From: Symbiotaphrina buchneri
Taxonomy: Eukaryota; Ascomycota; Symbiotaphrinales; Symbiotaphrinaceae
DNA length: 64,000 nucleotides
Assembly: GCA_001599915.1 (NCBI GenBank)
Contig: BCIG01000008.1
Span: 734,598-798,597 of the forward strand
Direction of reading: 5' to 3'
Positions 1 to 10,700 of this stretch are shown piece by piece. The notes under the pieces were generated by a model. It made no database searches. It worked only from the letters and a program-made list of their open reading frames with translations, and was not told the DNA's origin. Every line of letters begins with the position of its first letter. Positions within the stretch are counted from its first letter, which is position 1. The translations under genes and the position numbers were made by a program.

Positions 1-2562
1 AGCCCTTGGTGGCCAACAATCGACGTGCCCTTGATGAGATAATGCCGTTCTGACCGCCGTGAGGGGCAGTCATTTTGAGGTGTTCAGATTTCTTGGGCGA
101 GAATTCCGTGACATCCATATGGACGCGGTAAAGATAAAGGACCATTTTTGGTAGAAGCTTGAGCCAGAGGATGGAGTAGCGTAGACAGGTGAAATGGCCT
201 TTGAGTATGCCCTTCATTGGCTTGTTGGAGGCCAGGAAAGCACTCGACATGGTCGTCGTAGACCCCTGAAGATGTTTCCAAAGATGATATGATGACAATC
301 TCCACGAGCTTGATCGCTCCGCTTGACAGCGTAGGTGAGCCGTAGTCCGTCAATCTGGACCGTATCTTCTCCCCCAGGTCGGTTAGGAATTGTCGATTCG
401 ACTGAAGATGTTGCAAAGTTGAATGCTGTTGCACGCTGCTACTCATCCGTGTATGGAGGCCTATTGAAATATCAGTATTAGAAATAGAAAACATATTGGC
501 ATATCCTTAGGACTTACCAGGTTTCCTGCGGGCAACAGCTCAGAGAGCATGATTTGAATCCAAAGACGTTCAGGTGATCACCTGGGCAATTCTTGACCGA
601 TCGCATAAGTGGCCACCCTTGGGTTTTGAAATGGGATGGTGGAAGTGCTGGATCTGATTGGAGAAGGACGATAGCCCTTTGCAAACGAATTGCCAGTTTT
701 GTGCGTTTATAGCCCGTCTGAATAGTCGGCGAGTGTAGCGACCGAGGCATTTGGATGCACGGATTACCTCGAAAGTGCGCAGCTCAAGGAAGAGAGTCTC
801 CGGAGAGGAATGGCACTCCTGGATCGGAAGATGATCGCGAGTATAGAATGGTCCCATGGTATCGTTTCGAGGATAATGGAGAATGCAGCCTATATGCCAT
901 CAGTAACTGCACTCGACCGAAGGGATACAGTGCCATACCTTTGTTTGCTCCCGCTCCCACTCCCACTCATAACCAGTCTTCCTCAGCAAATAATCCCCCT
1001 CTCCTTCCATAACATCAAGCTCTCACCCCGTACACATACCACTGTTTCCCTTCTCGTTTCGAACCACCGCTAGCCCATGCCATCTCGAATCCCTGCTTCC
1101 ATCCAAAATTCTGGCCTCCATTCATTAAACCCCCGCTTATGCTCAAAGCTCCTGCTTCCATTCTTCATTCCTATAACCTCCGCCCACCTGAAACTCTCCA
1201 TAAAGTCCTTTTCCATCTCTGAAGCAAAATTTAAGCACCATGCAGACGTAAGCTGGTGCTATCTCGATTGAATTCGCGATAATCTGTCCTTTGAGTGACT
1301 GCACATATGTGGCGTGATGTGAAGCCGTGTCCTTTATTGCTCGACGAGAAATTTGGGTGCTGCGCCTTGTCAATAAACGCTGTTAATTTGGAAAAATGGC
1401 AAGAACATTGTGTACTCCATACCTAACGTATATTGACGAGACACGCAGTTACTGGTAGCGAATGAAGTCCGATGACAGACTCTTGTACTTGACGGATGGT
1501 TGATTTCTGATATACCAAGAAGAGTGAGAGAGAAATCCAGGATGATCCCATAGCCACATACCATTCTAACATCCTTTCAACCAGGAAGGCGGTGTTCTTG
1601 TAAACGTGAACGAGGGAAATCTATCCCATTAGTCAAGGGAACAGCAGCAGATTTAGATTCTGACGCTCATACCTTTGTTCACATGAGTTTCAGGCGCGAC
1701 AGTGGACACCGGACTGAGGGTGCTAAAATTGGTGAAGAATATGCTGAGCATATTGATATGCTGAGATACCGAAGGTTCAAGATACTCAAGATACCCCAGG
1801 CGCTGAAGATGTTAAGGGTATTGAAGTTGTTAAAGATGCCGAGGATTGCATATTTAAAGACATTGACGGTGGCAGATGTTGAGGAGACCTCGGATTCCAA
1901 GGATGCCGAAGTGGCTGAAGATGCTAATGCTAAGGAATTCGAGGTCCCTGATGATGGTTAATTTGCCTAACGATGATAATGAACTCGAGGATCAACGAGG
2001 GTTCATGATGTAGAGGAATACTGACCAATATCGAAATGCTGACGGTTCGAGGATGATGAAGATACCCAGGATGCTGGGAATATCAAGGAGACCAAGTAGA
2101 TTAAACGACCTCGGTCTTGATAAGCTCGTCAGATGGACGTTTGAATGACTTGTTGTATGGTGGCCTATGAGGCGGGGGTCATACCAGGTGAGACGGCAGG
2201 CTTCTGATTGTTAATTCATGTTGTCTGGTGGACGGAAATCTCTCCCTCGACTGAGGTTTCAGGACTAGTACAGAACAGGCCAATGAAGCCTTGGATTCAG
2301 CGACTTCGACTGTGTGGTTGGCCTAGTTCAATACCACCAACGCTCTCTCACCGTACCCTGCCAACAACACGCGTCGAGAAGCTCCTCCTCACGCGGCGTC
2401 TCATTGACCGCTTGGCGTGGAAAGCTGACGCCCTTATTCTGTCACGAGATCGCACTCTCGTCTCCATGCCCTCCATACGATGAATCCTGGAATAAAAGAC
2501 CGCCCGCAACAGCTTCTGCAGATTCTGATAAAGCGACCTCGAAAGCGACGGCGAGTATCGCG

Positions 2563-2886
2563 ATGTTCAAGCTGGACCACTTTGAGTTCTACAGCCTCCT
2601 AGAGCGGATTCTCGTGCTTTTGCTCTTCCTTGTTGGCATCTCGGTTTCGCGTGTGATGAACGCGTTCGCATGCGCGGCAGCGACACAAGATAGCTCCGTC
2701 ACGAGCCGATGGGGCCATCGATATCATGTCAACGTGCTTGAAGCCTTTGTCATAGCTTTCCTATTCAACACTGCAGTAAGGTGGTCGTCCGACTGGAGGA
2801 CAAGCTTGCCGTGGCGGTGGAGGAGGAAGCTCTTCCTTGAACCGATGATAGGTCTTTGTAAGTTGGATGACGGATCTGGAGTTTGA
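2563..2886 (+). CDS. Possible small membrane protein, unrecognised
   Basis: An ATG-initiated frame of 107 codons. Residues ~10-30 are strongly hydrophobic (LLERILVLLLFLVGISV) and a second hydrophobic stretch lies near residues 60-72. The frame stays open further upstream, but that upstream part is low in complexity and has no good start. I do not recognise the protein, no introns or conserved motifs are visible, and the surroundings are repeat-rich. It may be a chance ORF. Confidence 0.2.
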   Translation: MFKLDHFEFYSLLERILVLLLFLVGISVSRVMNAFACAAATQDSSVTSRWGHRYHVNVLEAFVIAFLFNTAVRWSSDWRTSLPWRWRRKLFLEPMIGLCKLDDGSGV

Positions 2887-3480
2887 ATTCGTCGAGGGCT
2901 CGGCCGAATCCGGAACTCAGGACAGGGTAGGTTGGTCTGGTCTTAGGTCGACAAGGTGAGAAGGCACGAATAGGACGCGGTTGACCTGATGCTTAGCCGC
3001 GATTCATTGAGTCACGACTGGCTAAGATCCTTCTTCGTACCAAATGGTACTGGATAGAGATAGTGAGCTTCGAAGGCCTTAATGGGAGTAAGCGTATCCT
3101 GAGCAAATACAGGGATTGATAGAATACCATCTTGTAGGACATCACAAGGCTGGTAAGCAACGACCAGAGTATTGGTTGATAGTGTTGACAATCATATCTT
3201 CGGCTTCATTCACCAGCTTGTCGATGATTCATGCTGTCAATCAAGGGTCTCGATTCAGGACTGCTGAGCGGAGAGTTAACGTCGAGGGCTGTACCAGGTC
3301 GCGGATGAAGCAACCCACAAGGGCTCCGGCTTCGTGCAATCGTGATAAAGAGATAATAGAGGACTTCCTGACGTCAATATTGACTGGTGCTTTCCAAGCC
3401 GATTTCACTTACGATATTGCTACCAGGTTAACCCTAAGGGTGTTGGGGGTATTAAAGACCCAACGGTATGAAGGTATAAG

Positions 3481-3592
3481 AATGCTGAGGGATGCTGAGG
3501 GATGCTGAGGATGCTGAGGATGCTGAGGATGCTGAGGATGCTGAGGATGCTGAGGATGCTGAGGATGCTGAGGATGCTGAGGATGCTGGGAG
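3481..3592. repeat. GATGCTGAG 9-bp minisatellite
   Basis: After two 10-bp variants (GATGCTGAGG), about ten perfect or near-perfect copies of the 9-mer GATGCTGAG run head to tail from about 3501 to 3590. Because 9 is a multiple of 3, every frame stays periodic, and one plus-strand frame reads (Asp-Ala-Glu)n. The array is almost unmutated, unlike its degenerate surroundings, so it looks recently expanded. Confidence 0.95.
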
Positions 3593-4301
3593 TATCAAGG
3601 TAACCATAAATGCTGAAATCCCCCAGGTACGGAAGATTCCAGGGTTGTCAAGGAAACCAGTGATATTGAAGATTTCAAAGTATCAAGGGTATTGACGATG
3701 AGCATGTATTCCTACCAACAATGCTGATACTAGAAGTGTCAGAGGTACGGAGAATACCGATATCAAGGAGGGCCAAGACAGTGAAGCACTGACAATGAAG
3801 ATACGGACTTGCTGACTCGCTGGGCCGCTGACTCGCTGGGCCGCTGGGTTGCTGGATCGCTGAGTCGCCGAGTTGCCGAGTTCCGGAGTTCTTGAGCTCA
3901 TGAGCTGCTAAAGATACCAATGTTAACGAGGCCGAAGATGTTAAGACTTTGCCGTGGTTGTACCGACGCGGGAATTCCAAACTCACAGGTCTCCAGCCAA
4001 ACTCCACCTACCAGACATTTCTGGTTGGTGTATAAAAAACACCAGCAATAAGCCAAAATACCCATTCTCCGGCGAGTTAGTCCATTTATCTACATCATAT
4101 CAGTCCATTTGATGATTAAGCAGAACCTTAAATACATACAACGATTGCCTGAATAAGGCTCTTTGAAGTTCCGGTTGAAAGTCTATCCTAAAACCTAGCT
4201 TGATCGACATGAGTATGGAGAATTTGAGCAAGGAACCGAAACTCACTCCTCGTACCCACCGCTTCCGTTCATCATATATCCGCTAAATTATGAATGTCAG
4301 A

Positions 4302-5801
4302 TTATGTACGCCGTGGCTTCTTCTGCTGTTGCTCCGATTCTGAATCTGTAGGATCTCTCTTGGTGCCTGACGGACCCTCGCGGACATCGGTCTCCAAGGA
4401 TAACTGGGGAACGTTCCGAAAGAGGGCAGCGTTCGTTTGAAAGAAATCTGCTAGTTTTTGACCGGCCTCCAGCATGCTTTGAGCTGCTCGACTTTGATCT
4501 TCCATGACCTTTACATATTCCCCATACTGCTCCGTGTCTATTTCCTCAATGGCAGCTTGCAAACGACCCATTCCAAGAGCTTGGGCTTGTCTGATTCTTC
4601 CATCAATTTCTTCCCTCTTTTTCTGTTTTTTTGCTGCAGTGATTGCCTTGATTCTTGCTGTTTCCGCCTCTCTCCGTTGTATGTAAGGCGTGTTGTCCAA
4701 TGCCCATTCCAGGAGCTGTTCATACTCAAGCTGACTGAGCGACAAAGCAGATGGATTGCTTCTCCCGGCTTGACAATGACTGAATCCGGATCCAAACTGA
4801 TGAATGTAGCCTTGTCCAATACGAGTGAACAGCATCTCACCAAGTGCAGCTTGGTATGGATCCCAGATATTGAAGATAATGACCGCTTCCATCTTATACC
4901 GTCCCGGGAACTCGATGTGACAGATTGAATCGACCAGGTTCATGATATAATTCGAGCTCTGATGCTTTTCATGTTGCCGGAGTCTGGCTTCTGGGTTGGC
5001 CGCATAGCCATATTCAGAGATAGGGGCATCAAGGGTTCGTTTGCCCGGGAAATTCATCCTGTTCAGTCTCTCCTCCAAGTTCTTGCACCATTTCAGGATA
5101 TTGCCACTTCTTTCCTCACTTAAACTTTCCCCTAGGTACCGCCGTTTCCTCTGTCCATGAACTGTATTCCAATTTCCAGCTGGCTGAACCGCGGTATCTA
5201 CTCGATCGATCCATTCCGCACGGTCGATCTCATCGGAAAAGTCACAGTATCTTCTGACAAGCTTAATGATCTTGTAAAGATGTTCGACCGGTGGCGAATT
5301 GCCTAGTTTATCGACGAACAGATGCTGATAGATACCCGGCTGACGTGTACTTGCCTTTCCTACCAAGAGTTGACGATTCCAGTTCTTCTGAAACATATCC
5401 TTTATCCGATGATCGGTTCTTTTCGCCCTTGCAACATTGCCAAGAATAATCTCATGCAAAAGGAAGTCCTCAGTAGCTGCAAGTATGTCCAACAGAGTGT
5501 CTTCTATTTCTTCTTTGCTGGACGGGATGGATGATGTCTTCGACCGTAGATAATCTTCTTCCTCTCTCATAACCATCTTTACCAACGGGTATAATCCCTC
5601 CTGGAGAGCCGCGATGTAGCGTTCAGCCGCTGTTGTTCGTGGGTCAGTCTTGGGTCGAGATTCCCATTGCTGAGACGAGGGCTCTCTCGGTTGAAACTCC
5701 TGATCCAACTCGTATATACGACTTTCAATCGATGCCTGTGATGCCATAAAAGGAGCTGAACCTACAGGAGGAGCTGCATCTAGGAATTTTGGTGGAGGCA
5801 T
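4302..5801 (-). CDS. Unknown 499-aa protein, probably nuclear
   Basis: A single uninterrupted frame. The in-frame GTG at 5813 is not a plausible eukaryotic start, so the ATG at 5801 (MPPPKFLD) is taken, giving 499 residues. The N-terminal ~60 residues are Pro/Ser-rich. The middle is Glu/Arg-rich and predicted helical. At about residues 370-400 there is a charged run (RREAETARIKAITAAKKQ) likely to form a coiled coil. The C-terminus is acidic, then basic (KKPRRT), which could be a nuclear signal. I recognise no domain. The intact 1.5-kb frame in repeat-rich surroundings argues for a real gene. A tandem array (5938-6280) lies directly upstream, where its promoter should be. Confidence 0.6.
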   Translation of the reverse strand: MPPPKFLDAAPPVGSAPFMASQASIESRIYELDQEFQPREPSSQQWESRPKTDPRTTAAERYIAALQEGLYPLVKMVMREEEDYLRSKTSSIPSSKEEIEDTLLDILAATEDFLLHEIILGNVARAKRTDHRIKDMFQKNWNRQLLVGKASTRQPGIYQHLFVDKLGNSPPVEHLYKIIKLVRRYCDFSDEIDRAEWIDRVDTAVQPAGNWNTVHGQRKRRYLGESLSEERSGNILKWCKNLEERLNRMNFPGKRTLDAPISEYGYAANPEARLRQHEKHQSSNYIMNLVDSICHIEFPGRYKMEAVIIFNIWDPYQAALGEMLFTRIGQGYIHQFGSGFSHCQAGRSNPSALSLSQLEYEQLLEWALDNTPYIQRREAETARIKAITAAKKQKKREEIDGRIRQAQALGMGRLQAAIEEIDTEQYGEYVKVMEDQSRAAQSMLEAGQKLADFFQTNAALFRNVPQLSLETDVREGPSGTKRDPTDSESEQQQKKPRRT

Positions 5802-5937
5802 TGTGCTGATCACCCTAGATCGCGTTTCAGAATCTGGAAAAAGGTGCGAGATCTGATCTGGATACTTGGGTGATAGTCAGGAATCCTGAAGTGGGACCCT
5901 TGAGGCTAGTCGACGACCGAAGTCGTAAAGATGAATT

Positions 5938-6280
5938 GAGAGCCGCTCGGAGACGAACTCTTGATGCTCTGCCAGGGCAAGCCTGAACAGGAAGAATGAG
6001 ATTGAGAGCCGCTCGGGGACGAACTCTTGGTGTGTTACTGAAGGGTTGACCTTCTGAACACGCCTTACGATAAACGTAAGGAAAGGATGATTTGAGAGCC
6101 GCTCGGAGACGAACTCTTGGTGTGGTGCCGAAGGGTTGACCTTCTGGACACGCCTTACGATGGACGTAAGGAAATGATGATTTGAGAGCCGCTCGGAGAC
6201 GAACTCTTGATGCACTGGCAGGGCAAGCCTGAACAGGAAGAATGAAACTGAGAGCCGCTCGGAGACGAACTCTATAGGCC
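5938..6280. repeat. Composite tandem array, units A-B-B-A plus a terminal core
   Basis: Five copies of the 26-bp core GAGAGCCGCTCGGAGACGAAC(TCTTG) occur near 5940, 6004, 6093, 6183 and 6249. Two different spacers follow the core. Spacer A (~39 bp, tgatgc..gccagggcaagcctgaacaggaagaatga) follows copies 1 and 4. Spacer B (~63 bp, tggtgt..gaagggttgacc..acgccttacgat..cgtaagga) follows copies 2 and 3. The order is therefore A-B-B-A-core. Copies are 90-95% identical. The array lies 130-480 bp upstream of the ATG at 5801. Confidence 0.9.
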
Positions 6281-6436
6281 AGAAAGGCTGACCAAACCAA
6301 CAGACAAGGATAAGCAAGTCTGTTTGAGCAAAAAGAGGTGGAAGAAGAAGCTGGTTGAAAGAAGGCCAGCAGCGTAATTTCGAAGGATGATGAAGTTGTG
6401 ATGGAGGATTTGGACGAAGAGTTTGTGGGGACTTGA

Positions 6437-6573
6437 GTATACCACCTCACTTAGGGTAAAGCCACACAGCCCTACAGTGAATGGCCAGGTACCTAAGGTA
6501 TAAAGAAGTGCTTGGGCAACCGTCTGGCATTCACTGTAGTGCTTTACCGTTTACCCTGAGTGCCGTGGTATAC
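6437..6573. repeat. Inverted repeat (MITE- or foldback-like hairpin)
   Basis: The left arm at 6437-6486 begins GTATACCACCTCACTTAGGG. The right arm at 6526-6573, read as reverse complement, begins GTATACCACGGCACTCAGGG. Both arms contain a GTAAA..CTACAGTGAATG block, and the spacer is 39 bp. Arms match at roughly 80% with one small indel. It could be a foldback element, a MITE or a long RNA hairpin. No transposase is nearby. Confidence 0.8.
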
Positions 6574-6837
6574 GTAGATGTCATGAAATGCTTTGTCCAC
6601 TTACATGGACATAGGCTCAGAGCTCAATCTACACCCGCTTCGTCATTTAGAAAAGGAATTTCTGCATGCTAGCTGACCACTCGCTCATCCTTATGCGTAG
6701 TCCATGTCTGCAATGTGCGGCGGTCCTGCGTAAGTAGAGGTAAATTTATTACTAGTCAGTATTAAACCGTAAACCTAATCTCTATGGGTAGTAACTCTGC
6801 GTTTAGTACAATATGGAATATACTAGAGATTATCAAG

Positions 6838-7210
6838 TCGAACTCTGGATGTGGTGCCAAAGGTCGGACCTTCTGTCTGTCCGACAGCTCAGGACAATAT
6901 TCTCATCCACGGTGACTATGCCAAAGGACGTGATCTTTGGTGACACATTCGTCGCCTGGTCGGCCGGGCGGTAGACGCCAGCCGAGAAGAGGACGAGCTG
7001 AGAGTGGCATGGAGCCGGCCCCTATAGGTCCAGAAACGCTGACGAAATCAGTGGATAAGGAAAAGCGCCCTTTGGCTCACTCTATGATATCTAGAGTGAA
7101 GCAGGCCTGTTTTAGGACGAAAGGCATGAGAGTAATCTGGCTAGAAATCAGCCAGCAGCCAAATGTCCTAGATTTTGGAAGTTATGATGATGTAGTCTTC
7201 CAAAGATCTT
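6838..7210. repeat. Decayed direct copy of the 6.1-6.44 kb segment
   Basis: Three colinear blocks match upstream sequence. The block at 6838 (tcgaactctggatgtggtgcc) matches repeat unit B at ~6107. The block at 7022 (ctataggtccagaaacgctgac) matches 6271. The block at 7139-7200 (gctagaaatcagccagcagcc then gaagttatgatgatg) matches 6352-6410. Identity is about 65-75%, so the copy is much older than the array units. The hairpin at 6437-6573 sits between the two copies. Confidence 0.6.
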
Positions 7211-7785
7211 GAGGCAGTTCCCCTTAATTACTGCCGAGGCTGCAACTGGATTCTGGACTAGCCAAGCTTTCTGGGCCTTGGCCCGCAATCTTATTCCAAC
7301 GACCACTCTGTACCGGCACTACGAAAAGAAGGTTGTTGGCTTCCATAGCTACTATTACTCAGGCAAGTTTCCCGGTGCCCTTACCGGCGGCGTACGATTT
7401 GGCTGCGTTATTGCTGGATAGCAGATGGGTCGTCAGCGTCCGACTGAGGCGGCATTGGGGCCAATAGCTCGCGGAGTCATATCTATCATTGAGAAGTACA
7501 CGAATAACCAGTGGCCTGCTGGTCTCTTCGGAATCCGTCAGCAACATAAGGCAGTACTATCATAATCCATTGAGTTACTGGTCACATGCGCGTGATCTGC
7601 ATTCTGTCCTCTCTAGATAGGGTAAAAAGGTATCAGAAACGAGATTCTCCTCCTGCGAGTAGCCAATATCAACTACCCTTTCCCCAACTGCGGGCCTGGC
7701 TCGAGATGCTTCGTTTTTCCCCTCATTGCTCTTTATGTCAGGGAAGAACACACCCAGCCTGTAATCGACCAGTTGCCGGCTCTAT
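7211..7785. other. Intergenic, nothing recognised
   Basis: Short open frames only. No homology, repeats or RNA gene seen. Confidence 0.4.
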
Positions 7786-10700
7786 TCACGTGAGTGAGCA
7801 AGCTGTACAGCACTGGGAACGACCCTTGAGTGCTGGGGCTTGTTCCATGAGTCTGGAATAATTGCCAAGCATGAAATGATATCTCTTGGCCCTGGTGGTG
7901 AGGACGTTCATTCGGCGAAGGTCGCCGATGAATCCGACGTTCAGAGGGTCCGTGGCATCTGCTGAGACCAGGCTGGAGATTACTATCTCATTTTGTTGGC
8001 CTTGATACCCGCCAGTAACCTCCACGCGGATGTCAGCAAACTGTGCTTTCAGATCATCGTCCCTCGACGGATCTGACATGGCGTCACTCAGGCATCTCCG
8101 GATCAGCCCCCGATGATCCTCGTAGAATGTGAGGACGGTAATCTCACTGCCTTGAATGGGCACTTGTTCGCCTAGGGTGTGCGCTGTCAGGAGCCACAGA
8201 CACAGATTGACAGTCCTGTTGGCTTCTGCTCTATTGAATTTCGATGAAGAGCATTCATAGTTTCTGCTGACTCCCTCTTTGATGTCAAAGAATAGTTGTC
8301 GCTGGTCAGCACAGTCCTGCAACCTACATGCCTCCGGTAGTGTTTGTCCTGACCAAGGGAGTGGGTATCTCGGCTGTGGGGTGGCTGGTGACATTCCGGC
8401 CTTTGTATACAACCTTTTGGCTGCAATCGGCAATGTGTGGATGACATCTGAAGTTGACATCCAGTAAGACGGAATAGACGCTCATTGTTCGTCCGCGTTG
8501 ACCTTTAACCTCTCGAATGGTGCCATCTCGAGCTGAGCGCCAAATTCATTCATCTTGGCGGAATGCGACTGGGCCAGCGGAGGTAGTTGCATGCCATCTC
8601 CGGCGAGGATCAGTACGGGTATTTCTGAATTGCCGATCACTGCATTCCAGAGGTCACCCTCTAAGCAATGAGCAGCCTCGTCGACGATGACAATGTATGC
8701 CTTGAAGGTCCCGCGGAAATCATCATGGGCAGCTCCTTCCAAGCCCTGTGCGGCTTCGTCGACCATGACAACGTCTGGCTCGTAGTAGAAGCGGATATGT
8801 CATTGGCGGAATTGTTGAGCGTGGAAATGACCACGACTGCATCCTCATAGACCTCCCCGGCTAACTCTAGCCAGATGAGATGTTAATATCTGGGGAAATA
8901 ATGATAGGCCCTCTTATTACACTGTGTTTCTTCGGATTCGCATACGTGCGGCATAGCTTATATCTTTTCTGAGGCTTGCAAATCGTCGGTGCCCGACATT
9001 TCATGGAAAGATTTAAGTTATCCCAACAGCAGGTCTTCATTGCATTCGTGTACTCCAGCACAATGTACTCCAGCACATCGGTATCCTGTGGTAGTAGAAG
9101 GCTGTCCCCTTGATCAAGCCGAATCAGGTCAAGAACTTCTCTTTTCCGTTTTTGGCCAGCTTTTGTGTGAAGTCAGTCCTGTACTTACCGGGAAGAGATC
9201 TACCACTGGCGATGACGCCCAGATCACTGCTGTACTTCTGGGCCCGCTCGTCATCTGGATTGTTCAAGACCCAGTCCCAGATGTGGGCAGTCACGGCATA
9301 GTTGCCGTGAACGCTATACATCCGTCTGCCAGCCATAGCATCTCCCAGGATGTTGATATCAATACCTCCGGGGCCTTTCCGATACAGCTCAGACCTGATC
9401 CACCGATCCATGCCTGGTGTGTATGCTCGGACGATGGTGAAGAGATCCTTCTGATCCCAAAGCCCTTCGAGGATCATCTCACACAATCGATCGGCGGCTC
9501 CGTTAGAAGCTGCAGTACACAGGAGCTTCTTCTTGAGGCAAGCCAGGGCCTGTACGATCGCTCGCAAGAATCTTGTTTTACCGGAGCCTGGGGGACCATG
9601 AATGCAGGCCAAACCGTTGACAGCCCTCCTCAATGTCATATTAAATGCATCGGTTTGCTCCTCATTGAGCCCCTGGCTCTGGATGATGCTAGTCATCACC
9701 TGCTCCGTCAATTGTCGCTCCTGGTCTGTAATTAGCAGCGCCTTGAAGTCTCCAATGATGTCGACCAAGGCTTGATCATCCTGATCGTTCAGGTTGAGCA
9801 AAGTGCGCTCCAGATTGAAAGCTTCAGTCTTGGACAGTTTAGGCTGTATCAACGCAGCTTGACGTACTGCTGCAATTTGACGGTCCCATGACTCATAGTC
9901 GACTTCTGGTCTTAGAGTGACTTTGCCCTTCGTCTGGCCCAGTGAGTCGTAGTTCAGGTCGACCGATACGACAAAGTCAGCGTTGGTTGAGTGATCTACC
10001 ACCATACCATTCTTGGCCGTATTATTGACCAGCCCGCAGCGAATGTCGACATCTACCGCCGTGCCGATCGGCAGCTCATAAGGCTGGATGTGGGCGGGAA
10101 GTTTGCGGGTAACGTGAAGAAGAGTATGTTGTCACCGTCCTGAAGGGATCTTGTTCGAAAGTGGCATCATACTCACGATGCTCGAAGTTCAGGATGAATA
10201 ACTTTTTGTCCCATGCCTTATCTCGCTGAGTGGACAAGTCATACGCCAATTCATACTGCATTACCGACGTGAAGATCTTCCTTGGTAGGTAGCTTCCGTA
10301 CGCCGTTGCGAGCCCCTTTTTGTTGCGCCTTCTTACCATCCATGAGGGCAGCGGTGGCATTTTCAAGCAGTTCCTAAGCTGCTGCCCTGGTTTTGGTGTG
10401 TATCCTGTTTCTTTTGCGTACCACCAGGACTCATGTGCGTGCCTGACATTGGGGTTGATGAGAGAAACGTTGCTCATCTCAGACAATATTTGGTGCCAGC
10501 GCGCCCAGCTGTCCGCTATATCAATATGGTAGTAGACCAGCACGATTTTCTTCGCTATACCGAGATGTGTAATGATGCCCACATCTTCATTCGCCAGCAT
10601 TCTCTTGGAGAGTCCACCTTCAGGAGGACCGGTTGAGATCTGCTCAGTGTCCATGGTCAGTTCAATTGCACCAACCTTTTCGACCGGTATGGTTTCATGT

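Larger units (their letters stand above)
1740..3905. repeat. Degenerate minisatellite field around the 9-bp array
   Basis: Words such as gaagatgttaagg, aagatacccaggatgctg and gatatcaaggag recur irregularly at 1740-1930, 2030-2100, 3590-3700 and 3740-3790. Two copies of ctgactcgctgggccg followed by related 8-9-mers lie at about 3810-3890. They look like diverged relatives of the clean array at 3.5 kb. No clear unit length is left. Confidence 0.5.
1..4301. other. Accessory region without a confident gene
   Basis: No ORF here could be tied to a known family. Several short open frames exist on both strands. One minus-strand pair (84-494 and 514-750) is separated by a plausible intron (GTAAGT donor near 513, TTTCAATAG acceptor near 465), but splicing runs into stops in two frames and neither half resembles a protein I know. 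Much of 1.7-3.9 kb is made of degenerate copies of short AAGATRCTGAGG-like words, so open frames there are repeat-driven. The region is best read as decayed repeat DNA. Confidence 0.5.

Noticed and set aside
1048-1075. GGTTCGAA word (minus strand) as a tRNA T-loop
   Set aside because: Flanking bases do not form a T-arm or cloverleaf. No tRNA was found in the window by eye.
3116-3695. Asp-Ala-Glu repeat protein
   Set aside because: Open frame is a by-product of the 9-bp minisatellite; no start context or unique domain.
5938-6280. CRISPR-like array
   Set aside because: Repeat with spacers, but spacers are repeated themselves and the genome is eukaryotic.
5827-6450. 207-aa and 146-aa minus-strand repeat proteins
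   Set aside because: The frames exist only because the tandem array lacks stops; the repeat peptide differs between frames and no ATG-led conserved protein is evident.
6440-6460. TTAGGG word as telomeric sequence
   Set aside because: Single occurrence; no tandem (TTAGGG)n array anywhere.
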